This document shows, piece after piece, positions 57,658-64,000 of a stretch of DNA of 64,000 nt (position 1 is the stretch's first letter; every line of letters starts with the position of its first letter). Origin of the DNA: Agrococcus sp. SGAir0287 (lineage in GTDB: Bacteria; Actinomycetota; Actinomycetes; Actinomycetales; Microbacteriaceae). Location: positions 2,542,001 through 2,606,000 of the forward strand of contig NZ_CP027942.1 of the NCBI RefSeq assembly GCF_005484985.1. Reading direction: 5' to 3'. A program made the position numbers and the translations under genes. The notes beneath the pieces were generated by a model. That model did not search any database. It was not told the origin of the DNA and worked only from the letters and a program-made list of their open reading frames with translations.

Positions 57658-57819
57658 GCGTTTCGCAGGCGATCCCGGCGCACGAGGGACGATCGCCCTC
57701 GAGAGGCCGAATCGCCTGCGAAACGCGAACCACCCACGACGACCCCACGCGTTTCGCAGGCGATCCGGGTGGGCCGAGGGAAGATGCCCCTCTGCCACCT
57801 CGATTCGCCTGCAAGACGC
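57658..57819. repeat. Pair of hairpin repeats with GCGTTTCGCAGGCGAT arms
   Basis: GCGTTTCGCAGGCGAT at 57658-57673 pairs perfectly with ATCGCCTGCGAAACGC at 57711-57726. The unit repeats at 57749-57764, with a degenerate partner ATTCGCCTGCAAGACGC at 57803-57819. A shorter related TCTCGCAGGCGGC lies at 57624. The 57576-57943 gap contains these elements and the terminator below, and no gene. Confidence 0.8.
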
Positions 57820-57861
57820 AACCCGCCGCGACGGCACGGAGGACGACGCGCACACGAGAAG

Positions 57862-57908
57862 GGGCCACGGCCCGCCTGCGAGGGAGATCGCCTGCGGGGC
57901 CGTGGCCC
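57862..57908 (-). terminator. Terminator of the amine oxidase-permease operon
   Basis: A perfect 12-base stem, GGGCCACGGCCC (57862-57873) with GGGCCGTGGCCC (57897-57908), about 36 bases past the permease stop at 57944. The loop contains ATCGCCTGC, a fragment of the neighbouring repeat arm. Confidence 0.7.
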
Positions 57909-57943
57909 GGGTGCCCGGGGAGCCGACCCGCTCCCCGAGACGT

Positions 57944-59488
57944 CTAGTCCTGGACGCCGCGCGAGGTGACCTCCGTGTCGATCATGCCCGTCGCCGTGCC
58001 CGCATCCAAGGTCCTTCCTCGGAAGAACGCCGGCTCGCGTACCCGCTGCACGATCATCACGACGGCGCCGAGCACGAGCACGACCACGCCCAGCACGAAC
58101 ACGAGCCCGACGCCGCCGATCGACGAGCCCGAGCCGTAGTCCGGGTCCATCGAGTCGACGAGCGTCGTGACGAACAGCACGGCGAGCACGACGCCGCCGA
58201 CGAGCGGGAAGACGAGCTGGAAGAGGGCGTTGCGCACCGACGCGAACCACGTGGTGCGGAAGTACCAGACGGTCGCGAACGCCGTGAGGCCGTAGTAGAA
58301 GCAGATCATCATGCCGAGCGCCGTGATCGTGTCCCACAGCACGTTCTCGCTCACGAACCGCATGACGGCGTAGAAGGCCGAGGCGACGAGGGCCGCGACG
58401 AGCGTCGCGAAGCCGGGCGTCTTGAAGCGCGAGACGACGGCGAAGCGCGACGGCAGCGCGCCGTAGTGCCCCATCGCGAGCAGCGTGCGCGCGGGCGACA
58501 CGAACGTCGACTGCAGCGAGGCCGCCGACGACGACAGCACCGCGAGCGACACGAAGGCCGCGAGCGGGCCGAGGATGGGGCCGGCGAGCGCGAAGAAGAC
58601 GTTGTCCTGGATGTCGGGGTTGCCGAGCCCGAACTCTCCCTCGCCGGTGCCGGCGAAGGCCGTGAGGCCGACGGCGAGCAGCAGGTACAGCGCGACGATG
58701 ACGACGACCGTGATGGTCGCGGCCCGACCCGGCGTGCGCTCGGGATCCTTCGTCTCCTCGTTCATCGTGAGGGTGACGTCCCAGCCCCAGAAGATGAAGA
58801 TCGACAGCGACAGGCCGGCGACGAGCGCCGAGAACGAGTCGACGGCGAACGGGTCGAACCACGTGAGCGACACGGGCGTCGCGTCGAACGCGGTGCCGTT
58901 CGCGACGTGCACGAACGCCGCGATCGCGAAGACGACGAGCACGAGCACCTGGAAGCCGACGAGCGCGTACTGCACGCGCTGCGTCGTCTGCATGTCGCGG
59001 TACGCGATGAAGGTCGCCGCCGCCATGAAGGCGAGGCAGGTGACGACGTTGACGAGCGGGTTCGTCGCGAGGGCGGCGACGTCCGACGCACCCGTGACCT
59101 GCGCGACGAGCAGGTACAGGAAGTCAACCGCGATGCCGGCGAGGTTCGACAGCACGAGGATCGTCGCGGCGATGAGGCCCCACCCCGCCATCCATCCCAC
59201 GTAGGGGCCGAACGCGCGCGTCGCCCAGGTGAAGGAGGTGCCGGAGTCGGGGATGACGGAGTTCAGCTCGCGGTAGCCGAAGGCCACGAGCAGCATCGGG
59301 ATGAAGCCGAGGAGGATGATCGCGGGCGCCTGCGCGCCGACGGCCGAGACGGTGGGGCCGAGCGCCGCGGTGAGCGTGTACGCCGGGGCGATGCACGAGA
59401 TGCCGATGACGACGGCGCCGATGAGCCCGACCGAGCCCTTCGCGAGCCCCTTCTGCGCGACCTTCTGGACCGCGATCTGGCTGCTCAC
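57944..59488 (-). CDS. APC-family amino acid/polyamine permease
   Basis: A 514-residue permease with about twelve predicted helices. The first helix carries LIGAVVIGISCIAPAYTLTA, in the G-x-x-x-x-x-S/A-C-I-A-P style of APC transporters. A characteristic loop FWGWDVTLTMNEETKDPERT lies near residue 235. The C-terminal ~30 residues are basic (REPAFFRGRTLD). It starts with GTG at 59488, overlapping the amine-oxidase stop (GTGA), so both are translated together. Family members near amine oxidases often import putrescine (PuuP type) or other amines, and that is my inference here. It ends at the hairpin at 57862. Confidence 0.9.
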   Translation of the reverse strand: MSSQIAVQKVAQKGLAKGSVGLIGAVVIGISCIAPAYTLTAALGPTVSAVGAQAPAIILLGFIPMLLVAFGYRELNSVIPDSGTSFTWATRAFGPYVGWMAGWGLIAATILVLSNLAGIAVDFLYLLVAQVTGASDVAALATNPLVNVVTCLAFMAAATFIAYRDMQTTQRVQYALVGFQVLVLVVFAIAAFVHVANGTAFDATPVSLTWFDPFAVDSFSALVAGLSLSIFIFWGWDVTLTMNEETKDPERTPGRAATITVVVIVALYLLLAVGLTAFAGTGEGEFGLGNPDIQDNVFFALAGPILGPLAAFVSLAVLSSSAASLQSTFVSPARTLLAMGHYGALPSRFAVVSRFKTPGFATLVAALVASAFYAVMRFVSENVLWDTITALGMMICFYYGLTAFATVWYFRTTWFASVRNALFQLVFPLVGGVVLAVLFVTTLVDSMDPDYGSGSSIGGVGLVFVLGVVVLVLGAVVMIVQRVREPAFFRGRTLDAGTATGMIDTEVTSRGVQD

Positions 59489-60882
59489 GCGCCGACGTCC
59501 GCCCGGCTCGACGCGAGCGCCTCGGCGACGTCGGCGGCCGCTGCCCAGCCCGAGCGGATGCCGCCGTCGACGTGCTGGAACCCGAGGCCGGCGAAGTCGG
59601 AGCACGCCCAGTGGATGGGGCCGACGGGCGTGCGCTGGTCGGCGCCGTAGCGGCTGAGGCCGCCGAGGTCGTACGAGGCGCCGTACGCGCCGCGCGTCCA
59701 CTCCTCGGTGCCCCAGTCGGACTCGTAGTACACGACGGGGTTCGCGGCCTCGGGCCCGAAGTACTCGGCGAGGTCGGCGAGGATGCGCGCCTTCCGCTCC
59801 TCGGCAGGCAGCGCGAAGACGCCGTCGGCGTGCTCGTCGGAGACGAAGCCGACGAGCGTGCCGCGCGGGTCTTCGTGGTTCGTGTTGTCGTACGCCTCGT
59901 GCACGAGGCGGTAGGGGCTGAAGGCCGTGCCCGACAGGCCGTCCTCGCGCCAGAAGGGCCGGTCGTAGACGGCGTGGACCTTGATGACGAGGCCGAGCGA
60001 GAGGTGCTGGTGCAGCTGGTGCTGGCGACGCGGCAGCGGCGGCTGGTAGTCGATGCGGCCGAAGAGGTTCGGCGGCATCGCGACGATCGCGCGCCGTGCG
60101 TGCACGACGACGCGGTCGGAGGTGACGACGACGCCGTCGGCCGAGTGCTCGAGGCGGCGCACGGGCGTCCCGGTGCGCACGCGGTCGCCGAGCCGCTCGG
60201 CGAGCGTGATCGGCACGCGCTGCAGGCCGCCGACGACGCGCTTGTCGAGGATGAACTCGGAGTCGACGAGGTGCGAGAACGAGCCGGCGGATGCGGCCAT
60301 GAGCACCGCCTGCAGCGCGGAGAACGCGTGCGCGGGCTTCGTGAGCATCGCCTCGCCGATGAACATCGAGATGTGGCGGCAGGCGACGGGGTCGTCGGAC
60401 TGCTGCGCGAGCCAGGCGGCGAACGAGATGGTGTCGAGATCGCGCGCCCGCGGATGCGCCCACGGCGCGTCGGCGCCGATCTCGGCGGTGAGCTCGTCGA
60501 GCAGCACCGTGAGGCGCTCCATCTCGGCGACGGTCGACGCGGGGACCGGCAGCTGCTCGCCGGTGAACCGCACGCGCGTGCCGGCATCGTCGACGTAGAC
60601 CGAGTCGCCGTCGCGGTAGCGCGAGAACGTCGCGAGGCCCAGGGCGTCGAGCGTCTCGAGCAGCGCGCTCTGATCGGGCGAGACCCACTGGCCGCCGAGC
60701 TCGAGCATCGCGCCGTCGATCGTCTCGGTCCACAGGCGGCCGCCGACGCGCTCGCGCGCCTCGAGCACCACGACGTCGTGCCCGGACTCCTGCAGTCGCG
60801 TCGCCGCCGAGAGCCCGGCGACGCCGGCCCCGATGACGACGACGTCGGCCTCGATCGTCGACGGCTGCTGCGGATCGCTCAT
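59485..60882 (-). CDS. Flavin monoamine oxidase family protein, putrescine-oxidase-like
   Basis: A 465-residue flavoenzyme. The dinucleotide-binding motif is VVVIGAGVAGLSAATRLQES (about 15-34), followed by the ER-x-G-G-R motif LEARERVGGRLWTE. The C-terminal FAD motif is HWACSDFAGLGFQHVDGGIR. The segment YGASYDLGGLSRYGADQRTP resembles actinobacterial putrescine oxidases. No Cys occurs in that loop, so the flavin is probably bound non-covalently, unlike in mammalian MAO. It would oxidise a primary amine such as putrescine to the aldehyde with release of ammonia and hydrogen peroxide. The ATG at 60882 has AAGGAG upstream. It is coupled to an APC permease, supporting uptake and catabolism of one amine. 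Confidence 0.9.
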   Translation of the reverse strand: MSDPQQPSTIEADVVVIGAGVAGLSAATRLQESGHDVVVLEARERVGGRLWTETIDGAMLELGGQWVSPDQSALLETLDALGLATFSRYRDGDSVYVDDAGTRVRFTGEQLPVPASTVAEMERLTVLLDELTAEIGADAPWAHPRARDLDTISFAAWLAQQSDDPVACRHISMFIGEAMLTKPAHAFSALQAVLMAASAGSFSHLVDSEFILDKRVVGGLQRVPITLAERLGDRVRTGTPVRRLEHSADGVVVTSDRVVVHARRAIVAMPPNLFGRIDYQPPLPRRQHQLHQHLSLGLVIKVHAVYDRPFWREDGLSGTAFSPYRLVHEAYDNTNHEDPRGTLVGFVSDEHADGVFALPAEERKARILADLAEYFGPEAANPVVYYESDWGTEEWTRGAYGASYDLGGLSRYGADQRTPVGPIHWACSDFAGLGFQHVDGGIRSGWAAAADVAEALASSRADVGA

Positions 60883-61018
60883 CCTGAATGCTCCTTCACG
60901 ATGGATGTCGTCGCAGCATACGACGAACGATGGCGGATCCGATAGTCGCGAGGTCTGATTGCAACCGAATCCGCATCCGGCGGCGACGCCGAGCGCGGAT
61001 CCCGCGCCCGCGACGGGC

Positions 61019-61285
61019 TCAGCGCAGGAGCGAGGCGTCGATGTCGTCGATCGCGCCCTCGTCGGCGGTCGAGCCGCCGACCGCGGGCACGGCGTCGGGG
61101 TCGACGACCTCGATGAGCCGCACCGTGGCGACGCCCTGCAGCATGCCGTCGTGCGACGCGAGGGCGACGCAGACGACCTCCGCGGGGAAGTCGAGCGCGG
61201 CGACCGCGGCGTCGAGCGACGCGGCGGCCTCCGCGGCGTCGGCTCCGGAGTACGAGATGACGTGATGGTTCGGCGAGATCGACAT
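61019..61285 (-). CDS. Small hypothetical protein
   Basis: An 88-residue acidic, Ala-rich protein, MSISPNHHVISYSGADAAEA at the start and AIDDIDASLLR at the end. The middle part (FPAEVVCVALASHDGMLQGV) looks like one beta-alpha-beta unit. There is no membrane segment or known motif. The start is supported by TAGCCT six bases upstream (leaderless pattern). The coding bias is consistent with neighbouring genes. It is unrecognised. Confidence 0.5.
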   Translation of the reverse strand: MSISPNHHVISYSGADAAEAAASLDAAVAALDFPAEVVCVALASHDGMLQGVATVRLIEVVDPDAVPAVGGSTADEGAIDDIDASLLR

Positions 61286-61291
61286 GCGGGC

Positions 61292-61297
61292 AGGCTA
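61292..61297 (-). promoter_or_regulatory. Leaderless-type -10 box
   Basis: TAGCCT on the minus strand ends six bases before the ATG at 61285. Confidence 0.45.
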
Positions 61298-61377
61298 GGA
61301 GCGCCGGATGCCTCGACGCGAGGCCCCCGCATCTCTTCCCCGCGTGTGCTACCGCCGACGACCCGGGACGCGGATGG

Positions 61378-62055
61378 TCAGTACAGGATGATCTGCTGCT
61401 CGGAGGCGCTCGCGACGCCGGACACCGTGATCGACAGGTGGTAGCTCGCGCCGCCGGCGACCACCTGGTCGCGCGGGGAAGCGCACGTCTCGGGCGACGA
61501 GGCCGTGCGGTCCCACGCCACGGGGATCGTGCGCTGCGGCACGCCGGGCTCGAGCTCGACGATCTGGTCGACCTGGTCGACGGGGCAGTCGCTCGAGCGG
61601 TAGACGACCTGCTCGCCGGTGCGGATCTGGTACGACTGCTGCGTCGTGCCGACGTTGAGCCTGCACGGCTCGCCCGACACGTTCTGGATCTGGAACGACA
61701 TCTGCACGGGCTGGCCCGGCGCGTACGTGACGGCGTCGGTGATCGGCGTGATGAGCACCTGCTCCGGCGTGCACGCGGCCGAGCCGTCGCCCTCCTCCGG
61801 GATGCCGCCGATGGGCGTGTACTGCTGCGTCGACGTCGGGCTCGGACTCGGGCTCGGGCTGGGCGTCGGGGACGCGCTCGGATCGACGGATGCGCTGGGT
61901 GCCGGGTCTGCCGATGCCTCGTCGGCGGCGGCCCAGGGCCGCCACATGAGCGCGACGACGACGAGCGCCGCGACGACGAGGAGCACGAGCAGCGCCACGG
62001 TGCGACGGCGCCTGGCGATGGCCTGCCGCCGTCTGCGCTCCCGATCCGTCGTCAC
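61378..62055 (-). CDS. Single-TM anchored extracytoplasmic protein
   Basis: A 225-residue protein. A very basic N-terminus (ERRRRQAIARRRR) and one membrane helix (VALLVLLVVAALVVVALMW, about 20-38) are followed by a Pro/Ser/Thr wall-spanning linker (PSASPTPSPSPSPSPT). An extracytoplasmic domain of about 140 residues has four cysteines that could form two disulfides (one in SAACTPEQ, then GEPCRLN, SSDCPVD and PETCASP). The domain resembles the DUF4232-like folds of actinobacterial lipoproteins. GTG 62055 is supported by TACCCT six bases upstream. Function unknown. Confidence 0.75.
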   Translation of the reverse strand: MTTDRERRRRQAIARRRRTVALLVLLVVAALVVVALMWRPWAAADEASADPAPSASVDPSASPTPSPSPSPSPTSTQQYTPIGGIPEEGDGSAACTPEQVLITPITDAVTYAPGQPVQMSFQIQNVSGEPCRLNVGTTQQSYQIRTGEQVVYRSSDCPVDQVDQIVELEPGVPQRTIPVAWDRTASSPETCASPRDQVVAGGASYHLSITVSGVASASEQQIILY

Positions 62056-62061
62056 CCGCCA

Positions 62062-62067
62062 AGGGTA
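62062..62067 (-). promoter_or_regulatory. Leaderless-type -10 box
   Basis: TACCCT on the minus strand ends six bases before the GTG at 62055. Confidence 0.5.
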
Positions 62068-62082
62068 GGCGGCGCGAGGCCG

Positions 62083-62583
62083 CTAGAGCCGCTTCACCAT
62101 GCGGGTGTTGCCGAGCGTGTTCTGCTTCACGTGCGCGAGGTCGAGGAACTCGGCGATGCCGTCGTCGTGCGAGCGCAGCAGCTGCTGGAAGACGTCGGGC
62201 GGCACGATCTCCTCGGCGACGGCCTCGAAGCCGTGCCTGCCGAAGAACGCCGTCTCGAAGGTGAGGCAGAACAGCCGCGAGAGCCCGAGGTCCGCCGCGC
62301 GCGCCTCGAGCGCCTCGAGGATCGCATGGCCGACGCCGGATCCGTGCACGTCGTCGGTGACGGCGATCGTGCGGATCTCCCCCAGGTCCTCCCACATCAC
62401 GTGGAGGGCGCCGCAGCCGACGACCCGACCGTCGGCCTCGGCGACCACGAACTCCTGCACCGCCTCGAACAGCGTCACGAGCTCCTTGCCGAGCAGGATG
62501 CGTCGCTGCACGTAGGGCTCGATGAGGTCGCGCATCGCGCGGACGTCGCTCGTGCGAGCCTGGCGGACGTGGACGGATGCCAT
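62083..62583 (-). CDS. argA: Amino-acid N-acetyltransferase (ArgA-like, short GNAT type)
   Basis: A 166-residue GNAT that resembles the short N-acetylglutamate synthase described in mycobacteria. It opens VHVRQARTSDVRAMRDLIEP and contains RRILLGKELVTLFEAVQEF. The acetyl-CoA region reads RTIAVTDDVHGSGVGHAILE, preceded by CGALHVMWEDLGEI. The segment FCLTFETAFFGRHGFEAV is also typical. It lacks the amino-acid-kinase domain of E. coli ArgA. It should supply N-acetylglutamate for arginine synthesis, though no other arg genes are nearby. The ATG at 62583 follows TAGCGT by six bases. Confidence 0.85.
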   Translation of the reverse strand: MASVHVRQARTSDVRAMRDLIEPYVQRRILLGKELVTLFEAVQEFVVAEADGRVVGCGALHVMWEDLGEIRTIAVTDDVHGSGVGHAILEALEARAADLGLSRLFCLTFETAFFGRHGFEAVAEEIVPPDVFQQLLRSHDDGIAEFLDLAHVKQNTLGNTRMVKRL

Positions 62584-62589
62584 GGCTCC

Positions 62590-62595
62590 ACGCTA
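62590..62595 (-). promoter_or_regulatory. Leaderless-type -10 box, argA-like gene
   Basis: TAGCGT on the minus strand ends six bases before the ATG at 62583. Confidence 0.55.
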
Positions 62596-62620
62596 GCCGC
62601 GGGCGGATGCCCCGCCCGAC

Positions 62621-62661
62621 GCACGACGCCCCCGCATCCATCGGATGCGGGGGCGTCGTGC
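62621..62661 (-). terminator. clpC terminator
   Basis: A perfect 19-base-pair hairpin (62621-62639 with 62643-62661) and a three-base ATC loop, beginning 13 bases past the clpC stop at 62675. It is the strongest hairpin in the window and separates clpC from the argA-like gene. Confidence 0.93.
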
Positions 62662-62674
62662 CCGGAGGAGCGGG

Positions 62675-64000
62675 TCAGCCCGCGGTCGCCTCCACGGCCT
62701 CCGCCGCGGGGCGCTTGTCCTCGACCGAGAACGTGAACGCGTCGTCCACGAAGTCGACGATCACGTGCGCGCCGGCGGCGAGCTCGCCGTGCAGGATCTT
62801 CTCGCTCAGCACGTCCTCGACCTCGTGCTGCACGGCGCGACGCAGCGGCCGAGCGCCCAGCGCCGGGTCGTACCCGAGGTGGATGAGGCGCTCCTTCGCG
62901 GGCGTCGTCAGCTCGATCGTCATGTCGCGGTCGAGCATGCGGTCGGCGAGGCGCTTCACGAACAGGTCGACGATCTGCAGCAGCTCCTCGGGGGTCAGCT
63001 GCGGGAAGACGATCGTCTCGTCGACGCGGTTGAGGAACTCGGGGCGGAACGACTTCTTCAGCTCCTCGTTGACCTTCGCCCGCATGCGGTCGTAGTCGTT
63101 CGCCGTGCTCCCCTCGAGCACGAAGCCCACGGGGCCGCCCGCGATGTCCTTCGTGCCGAGGTTCGTCGTCATGATGATGATCGTGTTCTTGAAGTCGACG
63201 ACGCGACCCTGACCATCCGTGAGACGACCCTCCTCGAGGATCTGCAGCAGCGAGTTGAAGATGTCCGCGTGCGCCTTCTCGATCTCGTCGAAGAGCACGA
63301 CGGAGAACGGCTTGCGGCGCACCTTCTCGGTGAGCTGGCCGCCCTCGTCGTAGCCGACGAAGCCGGGAGGGGCGCCGAAGAGGCGCGAGACGGTGTGCTT
63401 CTCGCTGTACTCCGACATGTCGAGCGAGATGAGGGCGTCCTCGTCGTCGAACAGGAACTCGGCGAGCGCCTTGGCGAGCTCGGTCTTGCCAACGCCCGTG
63501 GGGCCGGCGAAGATGAACGATCCGCCCGGACGGCGCGGGTCCTTGAGGCCCGCGCGCTGGCGTCGGATCGACTTCGCGAGCACGCCGATCGCCTCGTCCT
63601 GGCCGATGACGCGCTCGTGCAGCGCCTTCTCCATGAACACGAGGCGAGCGGACTCCTCCTCGGTGAGCTTGAAGACGGGGATGCCGGTCGCGTTCGCGAG
63701 CACCTCGGCGATGATGCCCTCGTCGAGCGTGCCCGTGGGCCCGCCGTCGCCGGAGCGCCACTGCTTCTCGAGGCGCAGGCGCTCGCCGAGGAGGTTCTTC
63801 TCCTCGTCGCGCAGGCGCGCGGCGCCCTCGAAGTCCTGGTCCTCGATCGCGCGCTCCTTGCGCATGCGCACGTCGGCGATCCGCTCGTCGAACTCGCGCA
63901 GCTCCGGCGGCGCCGACAGGATCGACAGCCGCAGGCGTGCACCGCCCTCGTCGATGAGGTCGATCGCCTTGTCGGGGAGGAAGCGATCCTGCACGTAGCG
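62675..64000 (-). CDS. clpC: ClpC-type AAA+ unfoldase, C-terminal part (5' end beyond window)
   Basis: The last 441 residues of a class I Clp ATPase. The visible part begins at the end of the first AAA+ domain (DRFLPDKAIDLIDEGGARLR). The UVR/middle region follows (DFEGAARLRDEEKNLLGERL), which marks ClpC rather than ClpB. The second AAA+ domain has Walker A GPTGVGKTELAKAL, Walker B VVLFDEIEKAH and sensor residues in IIMTTNLGTKDI. The ClpP-docking motif expected in this region is VGF (GGPVGFVLEG). The C-terminal domain ends EDKRPAAEAVEATAG. ClpC with ClpP degrades tagged or regulatory proteins and is essential in several Actinobacteria. Confidence 0.95.
   Translation of the reverse strand, partial: RYVQDRFLPDKAIDLIDEGGARLRLSILSAPPELREFDERIADVRMRKERAIEDQDFEGAARLRDEEKNLLGERLRLEKQWRSGDGGPTGTLDEGIIAEVLANATGIPVFKLTEEESARLVFMEKALHERVIGQDEAIGVLAKSIRRQRAGLKDPRRPGGSFIFAGPTGVGKTELAKALAEFLFDDEDALISLDMSEYSEKHTVSRLFGAPPGFVGYDEGGQLTEKVRRKPFSVVLFDEIEKAHADIFNSLLQILEEGRLTDGQGRVVDFKNTIIIMTTNLGTKDIAGGPVGFVLEGSTANDYDRMRAKVNEELKKSFRPEFLNRVDETIVFPQLTPEELLQIVDLFVKRLADRMLDRDMTIELTTPAKERLIHLGYDPALGARPLRRAVQHEVEDVLSEKILHGELAAGAHVIVDFVDDAFTFSVEDKRPAAEAVEATAG

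Noticed and set aside
57944..60882. Amine oxidase as a tryptophan or L-amino-acid oxidase
   Set aside because: The loop YDLGGLSRYGADQRTP and the permease partner fit putrescine-oxidase-like enzymes better, but without an assay this remains a preference rather than proof.

Overview
This is a very GC-rich window, visibly above 70% G+C. Its codon use (strong C/G wobble bias), gene content and RpoB/RpoC sequences point to an actinobacterium of the order Micrococcales, most likely a Microbacteriaceae member. An Agrococcus-like genus is only a guess. Almost every operon is packed with 1-13 base start/stop overlaps (ATGA, GTGA). Many monocistronic genes have a TANNNT -10 box ending exactly six bases before the start codon, which suggests leaderless transcripts.

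Layout. (1) 1-20181, minus strand: one ten-gene operon read from 20181 down to the window edge. In transcription order it encodes a 2048-residue anchored Ig-like/fibronectin-III surface protein, a MoxR AAA+ ATPase, a DUF58 protein, a transglutaminase-like membrane protein, an RDD-FHA protein, a PP2C phosphatase, a zinc-ribbon/FHA protein, a Ser/Thr kinase with an extracellular Fn3-like domain, an FHA-helix-turn-helix protein, and an FHA-containing EccC/EssC type VII secretion ATPase (3' end outside the window). It looks like an envelope system controlled by phosphorylation and FHA binding and coupled to a type VII-like motor. (2) 20349-29379, minus strand: a four-TM acidic membrane protein, then rpoC and rpoB. 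RpoB carries two unusual substitutions in or near the rifampicin pocket. (3) 29606-32817, minus strand: five small genes, starting with a 99-residue WXG100-sized helical protein and a 380-residue helical/TM protein; this is a candidate type VII substrate cassette. (4) 32921-42305, plus strand: a polyamine-type ABC transporter (potDABC order) and a YtcJ-type amidohydrolase, flanked by two spermidine-synthase-fold proteins of identical length (277 residues) that lack the canonical aminopropyltransferase motifs. (5) 42313-53847: small housekeeping or accessory genes (ComB-like, Nudix, DUF1905, esterase, HTH-less LysR, GNAT), a sugar-type ABC importer split into two permeases and a distant solute-binding protein without an ATPase, and a TetR regulator divergent from an MFS gene broken by one missing base. 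(6) 53902-64000: tRNA-Ser(CGA), tandem GNAT genes, a VOC protein, radA, a putrescine-oxidase-like amine oxidase coupled to an APC permease, an ArgA-like acetyltransferase and the 3' part of clpC.

Polyamine handling recurs: Pot-type import, two spermidine-synthase-like proteins, and an amine oxidase with an APC permease. Intergenic gaps hold several families of palindromic or tandem repeats. I saw no CRISPR array, insertion sequence, prophage or rRNA operon.
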